From the NCBI RefSeq assembly GCF_029533155.1, contig NZ_JAIZDB010000017.1:1-64000 (forward strand): a stretch of 64,000 bases of DNA, read 5' to 3'. Made by a program: the position numbers and the translations under genes. The notes under the pieces were generated by a model, which was not told where the DNA came from, did no database searches, and was given only the letters and a program-made list of their open reading frames with translations. Shown piece after piece: positions 26,361 to 35,628 of this stretch. This stretch comes from Psychrobacillus antarcticus (GTDB lineage: Bacteria > Bacillota > Bacilli > Bacillales_A > Planococcaceae). Positions within the stretch are counted from its first letter, which is position 1, and the number at the start of each line of letters is the position of its first letter.

Positions 26361-27494
26361 ATGACCAAAACATATATACATGGTGTAGGAATGACAAAAT
26401 TCGGAAACCATTCGGACAGAACATTAAAAAGTTTGTTGTTAGATGCAAGTCGTCAGGCACTAGAAGCAGCAGGTAGACCTAAAGTCGATGCAGTATTTGT
26501 AGGGAATTTTCTTGCAGGAAGTATGAGTAATCAAGAGATTTTAGGAGCAATCGTTGCAAATGATCTAGGACTTGGTTATATTCCTACTGCAAAGGTAGAA
26601 GGTGCCTGTGCTTCTGGAGGTATTGCATTACGTCAAGGAATATTAGGGATTATGAGTGGAGAATACGATACAGTTCTAGTTGCTGGAGTAGAGAAAATGA
26701 AACATGCAAATACTCCAGATGTAACACAAGCTATTAACGCCGCTATGGATACCGAATCAAATGAAAAACATGCGGGGCTGACTTTCCCAGGTTTCTTTGG
26801 TGTACTTGCTCATCGATATTTCCATGAAACTGGAGCAACTAAGGAACATTTAGCGATGGTTGCATTGAAAAACCGAGAAAATGCTCTCAATAATCCGCTT
26901 GCACAGTTCCAGAAAGCAACATCCATTGAAGAAATAATGAACGCACGCCTGATTACGGAGCCTTTAGGATTATTCGACTGCTCTCCGATGACAGATGGAG
27001 CTGCGGCGGTTGTCCTTTCGAGGAAGCCAAGTGCTATACATGTAAGAGCATCTGCCCTTGTATCAGGTCCTACACAAATGCAGGATGCAGCGGAATTGCT
27101 ATCTATTCCTGCTATTGGAGAATCTGGAAGACGAGCATATGAAAAGGCAGGTTTAGGTCCAGAGGATATTGATGTGATTGAAATCCATGATTGTTTCTCC
27201 ATGACCGAAATCATTGCTATCGAAGAATTAGGGTTTTTCCCAAGACTAGAAGGCTGGAAAGCTGTTGAAGCAGGGCATACAAAACCAGGAGGCAAAAAAC
27301 CGGTCAATACGAGTGGTGGCCTACTTTCTAGAGGTCATCCAATTGGAGCAACCGGACTTTCTCAAATTTACCAGCTCGTTCATCAGCTTAATGGTACTGC
27401 TCCTAACCAAGTAAAGGGTGCAAGAATTGCACTTGCTCAAAATTTAGGTGGGACAGGTTCTTATTCAGCTGTTCATATCTTGGAGAGGGTGTAA
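26361..27494 (+). CDS. Thiolase-like protein, SCP-x type
   Basis: This 377-residue protein has the nucleophile Cys in VEGACASGGIAL and the His in LLSRGHPIGATG. Instead of the second catalytic Cys motif it has NLGGTGS, which is typical of SCP-x/archaeal thiolases that work with a DUF35 partner. That partner is encoded immediately downstream. It probably cleaves or condenses an acyl-CoA. The start is two bases past the ligase stop. Confidence 0.85.
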   Translation: MTKTYIHGVGMTKFGNHSDRTLKSLLLDASRQALEAAGRPKVDAVFVGNFLAGSMSNQEILGAIVANDLGLGYIPTAKVEGACASGGIALRQGILGIMSGEYDTVLVAGVEKMKHANTPDVTQAINAAMDTESNEKHAGLTFPGFFGVLAHRYFHETGATKEHLAMVALKNRENALNNPLAQFQKATSIEEIMNARLITEPLGLFDCSPMTDGAAAVVLSRKPSAIHVRASALVSGPTQMQDAAELLSIPAIGESGRRAYEKAGLGPEDIDVIEIHDCFSMTEIIAIEELGFFPRLEGWKAVEAGHTKPGGKKPVNTSGGLLSRGHPIGATGLSQIYQLVHQLNGTAPNQVKGARIALAQNLGGTGSYSAVHILERV

Positions 27495-27498
27495 TCAC

Positions 27499-27798
27499 AT
27501 GAAAGTGTATTCTTGTTGTGGGCATGACACAGTTGTTAAACGTATTTACTGTCCGAGTTGTGGTACTCCGGATTTACAGGAGCTAGAAGTTTCTGATCAT
27601 GGAACAATATATAGTTTCACGAAAATCCATGTTCCACCTGTTGAGTTTGCAGAAATTGCACCATACAATGTGGTATTAGTTCAACTAATAGATACAACTG
27701 CGAAGGTTACTGGCCGTTTAATGGGCGAGGTGTCGATTGGAGATTCCGTCGAATTGGATCGAGTAGAAGCTGGAGCTTATATTTATAAAAAAGTGTAA
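27499..27798 (+). CDS. DUF35 OB-fold zinc-ribbon protein, thiolase partner
   Basis: This 99-residue protein starts with a zinc ribbon (CC..YCPSCG) and continues as an OB fold (GTIYSFTKIHVPPVEFAEIAPYNVVLVQL). Such proteins bridge or support SCP-x-type thiolases, and the gene begins four bases after the thiolase stop. GAGGGTG sets the start at 27499; a longer upstream frame lies wholly inside the thiolase gene. It is the last gene of the operon. Confidence 0.82.
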   Translation: MKVYSCCGHDTVVKRIYCPSCGTPDLQELEVSDHGTIYSFTKIHVPPVEFAEIAPYNVVLVQLIDTTAKVTGRLMGEVSIGDSVELDRVEAGAYIYKKV

Positions 27799-27801
27799 AC
27801 G

Positions 27802-27829
27802 AACCTGTGCTTTTTGGCACAGGTTTTTA
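27802..27829 (+). terminator. Operon terminator after DUF35 gene
   Basis: AACCTGTGC (27802-27810) pairs with GCACAGGTT (27817-27825) and runs into T. Confidence 0.9.
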
Positions 27830-27954
27830 GAAAATAAGGAAAATAATGCTTAGAAACTTGCGCTATTTAAAGTGTCTAGCACCTCGAGCTTCCTTAAGTT
27901 AATAGAATTAGCGATGCTCTATTTGTTAGGAGAAGTCGTTCAGTTTAGTATGGG

Positions 27955-28911
27955 ATGGTGTGCTCATTGAAAGTTATTTCTTCGCTTATTTCGCGTTTTT
28001 TACCTGTTTGGATAGTCACGCTAGCCATTATCGCATACTTCTTTCCTGAAGCATTTCGAGGATTTCGTGGTTGGACGGGATTTGGTCTCGGTGCAATTTT
28101 CCTACTAATGGGTATGCAGCTGGCTACATCACAGCTTATCGCTTCCATAAAACACCCTAAAAATGCGTTTGTTGGTATAGCGCTAAAGTGGACTATAATG
28201 GCTGGAGTATCAATTGGAGTGGCCTATTTGTTTTTTGGGGACTATCCAGAAGTAGCTATTGGGGTAATTTTATCGGGAACAGTGCCAAGCGGGACATCAG
28301 CTAATTTATACTCCTTTATAGCAGGAGGGGATGTAGCATTAAGTATTACGATGGCGACACTAGATACTATCATATCTCCACTTCTAACGCCTTCTTTAAC
28401 ACAACTATTTGCTGGTCAGCTTATTCCCATTAAGTTTTGGGCAATTTTTTTAAACATTATTTATATCGTTTTTATTCCATTATTTTTAGGTGTTTTTTTA
28501 CAATGGAAATTCAGCCAAACCGTTAATAAGGTGAAACCTTATACCGCTATTCTTTCACAGCTTGCCTTATTTTTAATTATTGTTTCGGTTATTTCTAGTG
28601 CACAGTCTTCCCTTGAGGAAAATTTGCATCTACTGCCTCTTATTGCTATTGCAGTTTTTCTTCAAGTTGCCATTCCTATGTTTGGTGGCTATTATATAGC
28701 CAAATTATTAAAGATAGAAGAAGCAGCGGCACGTTCGATTTTATTTCAGACTGGTATTTGCAATACGGCACTAGCAGCTACTCTGGCATTAGAGCATGTG
28801 AGTTCGCTTGCAGCAGTACCGGCAGTAGTAAATATGGTAATCAATTTGACGCTTGGAGCTATCATGTCGAATTATTTTGCTCGCAAGAAGATTGTTTTGG
28901 TCCCTGTGTAA
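27955..28911 (+). CDS. BASS family sodium:organic anion symporter
   Basis: This protein of about 318 residues has nine to ten membrane segments and the bile acid:sodium symporter fold. GMQLATSQL, SGTVPSGTSANLYSFIAGGDVALS and FQTGICNTALAATLALEH match the family, which includes PanS-type transporters. The start may be ATG 27955 or TTG 27967; neither has a strong ribosome site. The last codons and stop (GTCCCTGTGTAA) lie within a palindromic repeat, so the original C-terminus has been replaced by repeat sequence. The substrate is unknown. Confidence 0.78.
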   Translation: MVCSLKVISSLISRFLPVWIVTLAIIAYFFPEAFRGFRGWTGFGLGAIFLLMGMQLATSQLIASIKHPKNAFVGIALKWTIMAGVSIGVAYLFFGDYPEVAIGVILSGTVPSGTSANLYSFIAGGDVALSITMATLDTIISPLLTPSLTQLFAGQLIPIKFWAIFLNIIYIVFIPLFLGVFLQWKFSQTVNKVKPYTAILSQLALFLIIVSVISSAQSSLEENLHLLPLIAIAVFLQVAIPMFGGYYIAKLLKIEEAAARSILFQTGICNTALAATLALEHVSSLAAVPAVVNMVINLTLGAIMSNYFARKKIVLVPV

Positions 28912-29032
28912 GAAACAATTCCGACATCTGAATGAAATTCGCACACTCTCTTGCTTGCAGCTGGAGGGTGTGTTTTTGTCCCGTTTTTGTCCCTGTGTAA
29001 GAAACAATTCGGAATTGTTTCTTACACAGGGA
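28902..29032 (+). repeat. Composite repeat supplying the stop codon of the BASS gene
   Basis: TCCCTGTGTAAGAAACAATT (28901-28920) leads into CACACTCTC..GAGGGTGTG with T-run (about 28941-28978). A full palindrome follows, arms 28990-29010 and 29011-29032. The order matches 10994 and 14279. The gene's TAA is at 28909-28911 inside the unit. Confidence 0.8.
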
Positions 29033-29082
29033 TCACTTAATAATAATAAATCTAAGGCTTCCGAAGAAAATAGGTGATTTAA

Positions 29083-29509
29083 TTGACTAATACAAGGGTA
29101 CATACAGGCTATACAACAAAAAACTTTCATTTTTGGAAAATTGTTTTAGGAACGATGTATTCAGTGCAACCGATTCTACCTACGTTCACAACTGAATTTA
29201 ATATTACAGTTTCCTACGCCTGCATGTCATTATCAATGACTACAGTTGGTCTTATGATAGGACTTCTTGTATTCGGTTTTTTTTTCGGTTAGAAAGGGTC
29301 GCATACTATATATTAAATTTTCTCTTATAAGTTCAGTGCTACCATTTTTACTAATTTCCCTTACCGATTCATTTTTAATCATTGTCATTTTGCGATTTGT
29401 TCAAGGATTTCTACTTGCCAGTGTTCCTGCAACGGCGTTAGCGTACATTGGTGAAGAGATTGATAGACTTTTAATTAGAAAAATTAAACCTATCTGTGAA
29501 ATGCTATGA
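29083..29509 (+). pseudogene. Decayed MFS transporter fragment
   Basis: The first frame (29083-29292) gives VHTGYTTKNFHFWKIV..MYSVQPILPTFTTEFNITVS..LVFGFFFG and stops. The next frame, entered across a run of nine T near 29276-29284, continues with VRKGRILYIKFSLISSVLPFLLISLTDSF and ALAYIGEEIDR, exactly the following part of a YnfM-type sugar-efflux-like MFS protein. A short in-frame piece is also missing near residue 21. After about 150 residues the similarity ends, so the C-terminal half is gone. Confidence 0.78.
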
Positions 29510-30031
29510 TCATTTTTCATAGATTTACTCAGTTTCTATAGAAATTTTAAGCATTTTGTACAGTAAGTATTAGTATAAAGATAATCAATGTTATGCGTAT
29601 TACCTATAAAAAATTTTGATTTTAAAATATCAGTTAATTAGTGCATTACTAATATGCTGCATAATTTCCATTTTGAGAATGTTATTTGGAGAATATTAGT
29701 TGAACAAATAACGACAAGTCAATCATTAAAGGTTTTTAAAGAATCATTAAAACATGTGAATTTTGTGGTTCAAAATACCTGTTCGATAAAAAAGTGGTAT
29801 GATTATTTCAATATTATGTATTAAGGTAGATTAATAAAGGGTATTAAGGGGTATAAAGGGAGAGTAACAAATTCAACTTGTAAATGAAGAAATACACCAA
29901 AATAATAATGGCTACCGATAAGGTGTTTCAAAATATTACTAAACCATTAAGTTTTAACGACATTCCCTAAAATGGACAATTTTTAATTTACAATGTAGTC
30001 AGTTACAATTTAGTTGTAGGAGGAGCATTAC
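29510..30031. other. Intergenic region without recognised gene
   Basis: This AT-rich stretch lies between the MFS remnant and the 52-residue gene. It has stops in all frames and no repeat copy or RNA gene that I can recognise. The right end must carry the promoter of the small gene, but I see no convincing -35/-10 pair. Confidence 0.4.
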
Positions 30032-30190
30032 ATGACGGCACTAGAATTGAATCATGAATTCAAAAAAATATTAGAATACGGTTATACATTAGGAAACGAA
30101 AATAAAACAATCAAAGCAAGCGAGTTTATCGAAGAGATATCAGCTCAGTTGAAAGTCTTGATGGATAAAAATAGAACATTTAAGAGTTAA
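30032..30190 (+). CDS. 52-residue hypothetical protein
   Basis: The ATG follows a perfect AGGAGG seven bases upstream, and a strong terminator begins nine bases after the stop, so this short frame is very likely a real monocistronic gene. The product is soluble, charged and probably helical (LNHEFKKILEYGYTLGNEN; EFIEEISAQLKVLMDKN). There are no cysteines and no signal peptide. I do not recognise a family. Confidence 0.7.
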   Translation: MTALELNHEFKKILEYGYTLGNENKTIKASEFIEEISAQLKVLMDKNRTFKS

Positions 30191-30198
30191 ATAAAAAA

Positions 30199-30229
30199 TC
30201 GCCCTCAAGACAATAGTTCTTGAGGGCGA
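30199..30229 (+). terminator. Terminator of 52-residue gene
   Basis: TCGCCCTCAAGA pairs perfectly with TCTTGAGGGCGA around CAATAGT; A-rich before and T-rich after. Confidence 0.85.
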
Positions 30230-30239
30230 ATTTGTTGTT

Positions 30240-30356
30240 GTCCCTGTGTAGAAAACAATTCTGACAGATTCAGAGAAAGTATTGCCGAATGAGTGTAAAG
30301 CAGTACTGAGTTAGTTACACAGGATAATTGTCAGAATAGTTAGATGCACAGGGAAC
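30240..30356. repeat. Diverged short palindromic repeat
   Basis: GTCCCTGTGTAGAAAACAAT..TCTGACAG on the left is mirrored by TGTCAGAATAGTTAGATGCACAGGGAAC on the right. An inner piece again contains GTTACACAGG. It lies just past the end of the ABC-2 operon on the minus strand. Confidence 0.65.
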
Positions 30357-30388
30357 ATTTTACAGGAAACATTAAAAAAATTCTCTAC

Positions 30389-31063
30389 CTATACCAATTC
30401 TTCCACAGTCAAACCCTTCGATTTGAGTAAATTCCTGTAAAACGGGTCCTCCCCTAAACAGTAAATGCGGTCGCAAAACGAGGTGATTTCGGTCATGTCA
30501 TGAGAAGTGTAGATAATCATTTTTCCTTCGTTTTTTGCTAAGTTCACTAAATAGTTTCCAATCTCTTCTTTCGATTTCATATCGATTCCTACGGTTGGCT
30601 CGTCTAGTAGGATTAATATTGGGTCGTGGATAAGGCTGATTGCGAGATTTAGTTTCCGTTTCATACCACCGGATAAGGAAGCTACTGGTTCATCCCATTT
30701 GTCTAGCTGCATATCGAGGCAGAGTTGTTTACATTCCTCTAATGATCTTCTTTTCCAGGATAGCTTTTCGAAGAACAAAAAGTTTTCAGCTACTGTGAAT
30801 TCCTCCCATAGAGAGATTTCCTGAGGGACGTATCCTATTAACTTGCGGATGCTTTTTATGTCTTTTGAATATGATTTATCTTCTAGTACAATACTGCCGT
30901 TGGATTGAGGAAGCACCGTTGCTAAAATTTCCAATAGCGTCGATTTACCGGCTCCATTTTCTCCGACTAACCCGACAACTTCTCCTCGGTTCACTAGAAT
31001 ATTTACATCGTTTAATATTTTGTGTTTATGATAGTTTTTTTGTAGGGAACTTACTTGCAGCAC
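30389..31063 (-). CDS. ABC-2 exporter ATP-binding protein
   Basis: This 224-residue CcmA-type ATPase shows Walker A GENGAGKST, Q-loop YVPQE, signature LSGGMKRK, Walker B LILLDEPTVGID and switch His in TSHD. It is the last gene of a three-gene leftward operon and overlaps the permease gene at 31026 by 38 bases. It energises export by the two ABC-2 permeases. The substrate is unknown. Confidence 0.88.
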   Translation of the reverse strand: MLQVSSLQKNYHKHKILNDVNILVNRGEVVGLVGENGAGKSTLLEILATVLPQSNGSIVLEDKSYSKDIKSIRKLIGYVPQEISLWEEFTVAENFLFFEKLSWKRRSLEECKQLCLDMQLDKWDEPVASLSGGMKRKLNLAISLIHDPILILLDEPTVGIDMKSKEEIGNYLVNLAKNEGKMIIYTSHDMTEITSFCDRIYCLGEDPFYRNLLKSKGLTVEELV

Positions 31064-32189
31064 TCAAAATACCTCCTTTAACTATTGCAATGACTATAAT
31101 GGCAGCTAAAAATCCATACGCAATCTCACCCTGTAACAATGAATAAACTGGACTGAAAGGCGCTATCCATGGCCATCTACTTATAATAGAATCAATTGGA
31201 ATAAATGCACCCCCACAAATCGTTAGGATAAGAGAAATCGCAATGGCGCTAATATAATAGAAGAAACTATTAGTGTAGCCTTTAGCAAGTAGCGCAGCTA
31301 AAATATTTATCGTTACCCGGAAGCCAAGTAGGGCAAAGTATAGGCGAGCACTTGGAGATGCTAAATCTAATAAGTGAAGAACATATAAAGTGACTACATC
31401 CATAACAAATAGTAAAACCGTGTAGAACAATAAATTCCAACTAATATAGCTATTTAATGATATTTTTGTAAACGTCCAACGCACTTTTATCAATGGGCTA
31501 TTAGCTTTTACAATCCAATCGAAGAGAAATAATGTAGCGATGATTTGGAAGAATGCCCAAATACCCCAAATAGATAGAAGAGAGGTAGTATCACTTCCTG
31601 TTTCTGTTGGTGTCCATTGGAACGAAAAGCTTGTCGTAATTAGCTGTTTTGCTTCTTGTTTTTCTTTACTCGTTTGGAAGATTTCTTCTCGGTCCCATTC
31701 TTCACTGGAGCCATACTTTTCGTATAAATCTTTTATTTTTGTTGCTGCTTTCGTCCGAGTTGCCTCTTCTTGAACATAGGAGCTAATCGTCTCTGCAACA
31801 GCAAAGTAAGCGAAAGATCTATTAGATGAATACGCCTCAATAAGTTGAGAACGGCGATTGTTTAGAATATCTTCCTCATAACCATCCTGAATGACAAATA
31901 CACTGTCGAGCTCATGTTTTTCCAATAGATCTATTGCTTCTGGAAGGTCAAGTATATTTACTTGTAAGTAATCCGTATCCATTATTCGTTGAACTAGATT
32001 ATCCGAAAGGGGGGAGTTTTCCTCTATTACTAAACCAATTGGAACTTTGGATTCATCCCCTAATTTATTTAGCGTGCTGAACGTTAATACTGTGAGAAGG
32101 AGTGGTAGTAACAGCCATGTTAATAAAGTCTTCCACTCTTTTCGCATTCGCATTGCTTGTATAGCAAGTATAGCTTTCATCATTTCCAC
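31026..32189 (-). CDS. ABC-2 type permease
   Basis: This 387-residue membrane protein has one N-terminal segment (LLTWLLLPLLLTVLTF), a large extracellular domain of about 150 residues and five to six C-terminal segments, the YhgE/ABC2_membrane_3 layout. It overlaps the upstream permease gene by ten bases. It is probably half of a heterodimeric exporter. Confidence 0.8.
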   Translation of the reverse strand: MEMMKAILAIQAMRMRKEWKTLLTWLLLPLLLTVLTFSTLNKLGDESKVPIGLVIEENSPLSDNLVQRIMDTDYLQVNILDLPEAIDLLEKHELDSVFVIQDGYEEDILNNRRSQLIEAYSSNRSFAYFAVAETISSYVQEEATRTKAATKIKDLYEKYGSSEEWDREEIFQTSKEKQEAKQLITTSFSFQWTPTETGSDTTSLLSIWGIWAFFQIIATLFLFDWIVKANSPLIKVRWTFTKISLNSYISWNLLFYTVLLFVMDVVTLYVLHLLDLASPSARLYFALLGFRVTINILAALLAKGYTNSFFYYISAIAISLILTICGGAFIPIDSIISRWPWIAPFSPVYSLLQGEIAYGFLAAIIVIAIVKGGILSAASKFPTKKLS

Positions 32190-33415
32190 CTATCTTTCCA
32201 CCGGGTAGAGATCCACAAAAGGAGTAAACATACTAACGTCTGAATTCCTAAAGACGTAAAGCTTGCGTAGTTTCGTCCAACTAAAACTATTTCTACGATC
32301 CACTGGAAGCTTTCGAAAGAGAAGAATAATGGTAATGCATTTTTTAAGAATAAAGGAAAATAAATCGTAGGAATTAATGCTCCGCTTGAAACTATCCATA
32401 GTACAACAGAGAAAAATTGAAGGAGCAGCACTACTTTTTTAGATGAAATCCATAAGTCTATGAGTGCTAAACCTATTAATAGAAGTAAACCATATAAAAG
32501 GACGAACAAGAGCAATCGGAAATAATCGACAATAAATAACTCTACTGCGAAGTATTTGCTAACCGGAATAAAAGCAATAGAAGCAAATGCAATACCTACT
32601 AGCAGAGAAATAAATATTTGCGAAATAGTCGTATGCCAATGGGTGACTCCAAGTAGTTTCCACCGATTTCGCATTGCTTCATGGGTATCTTTCCTTAATA
32701 ATGAATAGCTTCCAAATAGCCAAATAGTAAATGCACTAAACCATCCAGCTACTACATAATAATTAGTAGGGGAGGTTGTGGTGATGTTCGTCACTTCTTC
32801 TTCATCTAGAATTTGTCCACTTCCTAATGTATACAAAGTAAATTCGATAAATGTATCAAATAGAAGCTTCTCTAAATCCTCTTCCGGAATATATGTATTA
32901 CTGACATAGTCATACACCGTTAGAATATTAGCTTGAGCAGAGGAAATATAACGTGTCATACTTTCCGCTAATTCTTTGACGATGAAGCTATCTACTGTTT
33001 TGGAGGGGTTACCAACAATCGTTAGGGAGACCGATTTTCCTTTATATAGCTTTTTAGTGAAACCTTCTGGAAACAGGATATATGCACTTATTTCATTATC
33101 TTCTATTCGTTCATTGGCAGCATCTTTGGACATAGAAATAATGTCAATACCTTCCTCTTTATCGATGGAGAGGGACATGAATTCCAGTAGCATGTTCGTT
33201 TCTTCTGTTTGGTCTTCATCTACAAAAGCAACGGTAACAGGTGCTTTAGCTGAAGGAGCAAAGAGAGAAGCGACAATTCCAAGTGTAGAAGCTAACAGTA
33301 AAATAGGGAAAAGAAAAAGCAGAAGAAGCGATTTCCACTTCTTCTGAATACTTTTTCCATATTGAGTCGTAAAGAAAGCAATCTTTTTCAGTTGGATCAA
33401 GATGCATTCACTCAT
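32180..33415 (-). CDS. ABC-2 type permease
   Basis: This 411-residue membrane protein has the same layout as its downstream neighbour: N-terminal segment (LLLLFLFPILLLASTLGIVASLF), an outer domain with VAFVDEDQTEETNMLLEF and FPEGFTKKLYKGK, and a C-terminal membrane part. It is the first gene of the exporter operon. Similar pairs export antimicrobial or membrane-active compounds, but no precursor or immunity gene is visible here. Confidence 0.8.
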   Translation of the reverse strand: MSECILIQLKKIAFFTTQYGKSIQKKWKSLLLLFLFPILLLASTLGIVASLFAPSAKAPVTVAFVDEDQTEETNMLLEFMSLSIDKEEGIDIISMSKDAANERIEDNEISAYILFPEGFTKKLYKGKSVSLTIVGNPSKTVDSFIVKELAESMTRYISSAQANILTVYDYVSNTYIPEEDLEKLLFDTFIEFTLYTLGSGQILDEEEVTNITTTSPTNYYVVAGWFSAFTIWLFGSYSLLRKDTHEAMRNRWKLLGVTHWHTTISQIFISLLVGIAFASIAFIPVSKYFAVELFIVDYFRLLLFVLLYGLLLLIGLALIDLWISSKKVVLLLQFFSVVLWIVSSGALIPTIYFPLFLKNALPLFFSFESFQWIVEIVLVGRNYASFTSLGIQTLVCLLLLWISTRWKDRWK

Positions 33416-33442
33416 TTCTTTAAATTAGATATGATTAATCAT

Positions 33443-33592
33443 TGCTGTTGATTTTCGTTACAGGCGGATGCTTTCCGCGGGCACGGCTTCAATCTCCTCG
33501 TCACTACTAAAACATATGCTCCTGCGGGGCTTTCAGCTCGCGCTGTTCCAACTGGAGTCGCCGCCTTCCACCACAATCAATAAAGCGATAGT
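33443..33592. repeat. Bacillus-type interspersed palindromic element
   Basis: The element runs TTGATTTTCGTTACAGGCGGA .. GCTTTCCGCGGGCACGGCTTC .. GCTCCTGCGGGGCTTTCAGC .. GGAGTCGCCGCC .. CAATCAA (split here). I know this non-coding repeat type from many Bacillaceae genomes. Inverted partial repeats give a cruciform-like fold. Further copies are nested in the large repeats. Confidence 0.75.
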
Positions 33593-33656
33593 TTTAACCT
33601 TTATTAGAATAGAGCTTCACTAACCAATATTAAATGCATTAAAAGATTTAGTACGT

Positions 33657-35144
33657 TTATTGTTCGAATTGCTGCATGATGTTCATTCCCCAGCTTTGCA
33701 TTTCAGGGTAAATATCTTCGGTTAGTAATTGCTGTAGTGAATCGGAATCCATCGTTCCGATATTGACCATTTTTTCAGAGTCAGCCGGTAGATTTACTTT
33801 TTTAATAATCTTGCTTTCTTGGCCAATTTTTATAACTGCATTGGAACTTTCATCTATTGTAATAACAAATTCATGATCAGCTTGCATCGTGTCTTTTTTG
33901 AAGTTAGATTTCCCATTCCATAAAAATTCCATAGGTTGATTTTCATTTTCCATCATAAATGTACGTTCGAATGTTCTTTCTTCCCCCGCTAATTTTTCTT
34001 CAGCGTTATAGACTAATCCAACGTTATTCGTATCCAATATGGAAACTTCATCCGTATAAATACCATCTTTAGTAGCCGAAAGATTCCCTGTAATATTCAA
34101 TGTTTCATTATCTACACCTACTGAATATTCCCAGTTTTGCGCAGTTTCTTCTAATGATTGTGTCCCAGCAATTGCAAATATTCCTGCATCTGGAGTTTCA
34201 ACATTAAAATCTCGTTTAACGATTAAATTAGAATCATGCCAAATGGTTGAGTTAATACCACTAGGTAGGTTAATATCATCGACAGATTTGATTAACTCAT
34301 CCATCATTTCACCATAATCAACAGGTTCTACCGTGCTACTAGCTAAATTTAACTGGTCTATGAAGCTTTCAGTAGATTCCTTTGCAATTTCTTCAAACTT
34401 AGGATCTTCTTTTGCTTTTTGAAGAACATCTTTCAAGATTTTTTGTACTTCAGCTTCCGTAAGCGTCATCGCAACTTTCTCTGCTTTTATAGATTTTCCA
34501 TTTACATCTACTGTTTCGTCTGTCACTGTGAAAGCATCTTCCGGAATAGATTCATATATATACATAGCATATTCATCTTTTAAATACTCCAGATTTTCCT
34601 CTGTATACAAACCTTTATCCCCTAAGAAACTATCAAGACCAAGCGTTTCACTGCCTTCATAGCTCGGGTCTAAAGTAGTCATAAATTTACCAAAGTCTTT
34701 ATCCTTTAACTGAATCAATTGATCGTAGAAAGGAAGGCCAACAATAACTTCTTCTGTCGTAATATAGGCTTTTATCGGATCCACATCTACACCAAGAACT
34801 GTTGCGTTTATCTCGGTCTCCACCTCGCGCTCATTTGGATCAGCCGCAATTCTTAGGGAAATATTTGAATTATTAAGCATATGTTCTATTTGAGGATCCG
34901 TATTACCTTCGTATTCGCCCGATAATTCATATGTGCTGTCTGTAGCTTTTGTTCTACCGATACTTGCCCATTCTGACTCATCTTCATAGCGTGTTTCGAC
35001 AAGCTCCTGGATATGTTGAATAGTTTTAATTTCGGAATAAAAATACTGTTCCTTCGGCGTCTTATCCAGTAGGAAAAAAGCAGATGCCCCTCCAGCAACA
35101 ACAAAAATAGAAATAATAGCAATAATCCACGTTTTTTTCTTCAT
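33657..35144 (-). CDS. Membrane-anchored or secreted protein of unknown function
   Basis: This 495-residue protein has an N-terminal hydrophobic segment (WIIAIISIFVVAGGASAFFLL) that acts as anchor or signal; there is no lipobox Cys. The rest is hydrophilic and acidic with repeated beta-rich stretches (YELSGEYEGN, INATVLGVDVDPIKAYI, LNITGNLSATKDGIYTDEVS). The overall plan of small-molecule or cell-envelope sensing lipoprotein-like proteins in Bacillales (possibly DUF6583) comes to mind, but I am not certain. It is monocistronic. Confidence 0.65.
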   Translation of the reverse strand: MKKKTWIIAIISIFVVAGGASAFFLLDKTPKEQYFYSEIKTIQHIQELVETRYEDESEWASIGRTKATDSTYELSGEYEGNTDPQIEHMLNNSNISLRIAADPNEREVETEINATVLGVDVDPIKAYITTEEVIVGLPFYDQLIQLKDKDFGKFMTTLDPSYEGSETLGLDSFLGDKGLYTEENLEYLKDEYAMYIYESIPEDAFTVTDETVDVNGKSIKAEKVAMTLTEAEVQKILKDVLQKAKEDPKFEEIAKESTESFIDQLNLASSTVEPVDYGEMMDELIKSVDDINLPSGINSTIWHDSNLIVKRDFNVETPDAGIFAIAGTQSLEETAQNWEYSVGVDNETLNITGNLSATKDGIYTDEVSILDTNNVGLVYNAEEKLAGEERTFERTFMMENENQPMEFLWNGKSNFKKDTMQADHEFVITIDESSNAVIKIGQESKIIKKVNLPADSEKMVNIGTMDSDSLQQLLTEDIYPEMQSWGMNIMQQFEQ

Positions 35145-35628
35145 ACAATCTTCCTTCCAATTCCATATTTTTGTAGACGACTAACTTATTTCTTTAATTT
35201 ACATTATATGTATCTATAAATAATTATAGCAGATTAATAATTCTAAAAGGACTTTTATCTACATGTAGTTCTGAAAAATCTGGAATTTCGCTCTTTTTCG
35301 ACATTGTCCCTGTGTAGCAAACAATTCTGAAAAATAAGGAACAATTACAGCTAACTCTATGTAAAGAAGCAATTATTCGTTAAACAGTGGAGGATTTCTT
35401 AATTGTCGGAATAGTTATGAATCTACTGAACTTGGCGGTATAAATTACTATTATTTAAATCTCAGACAGGTTCATAAGATATACCATTTTTGAGTGAGAC
35501 TAATACTATATATCAATCTTTCGGAATAGTTAGAAATTTCGGTGTTCGTATTAGTTTAGTTGTGATAAATTGGTATTGTCACATGAAATTGGTAGGTGTG
35601 AAAACCAAAGTCAAAGGGGAAATGAGAT
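35145..35628. other. Divergent intergenic region with diverged palindrome
   Basis: This region carries promoters for the leftward anchored protein and the rightward subtilase. A worn copy of the short repeat lies at about 35305-35430 (TTGTCCCTGTGTAGCAAACAAT..TTAATTGTCGGAATAGTT). No gene is seen. Confidence 0.5.

Noticed and set aside
26810-27307. 165-codon minus-strand frame
   Set aside because: It is the mirror of the thiolase gene, with no ribosome site.
32180-33415. Bacteriocin export locus
   Set aside because: The exporter type would fit, but no precursor peptide or modification gene was found nearby.
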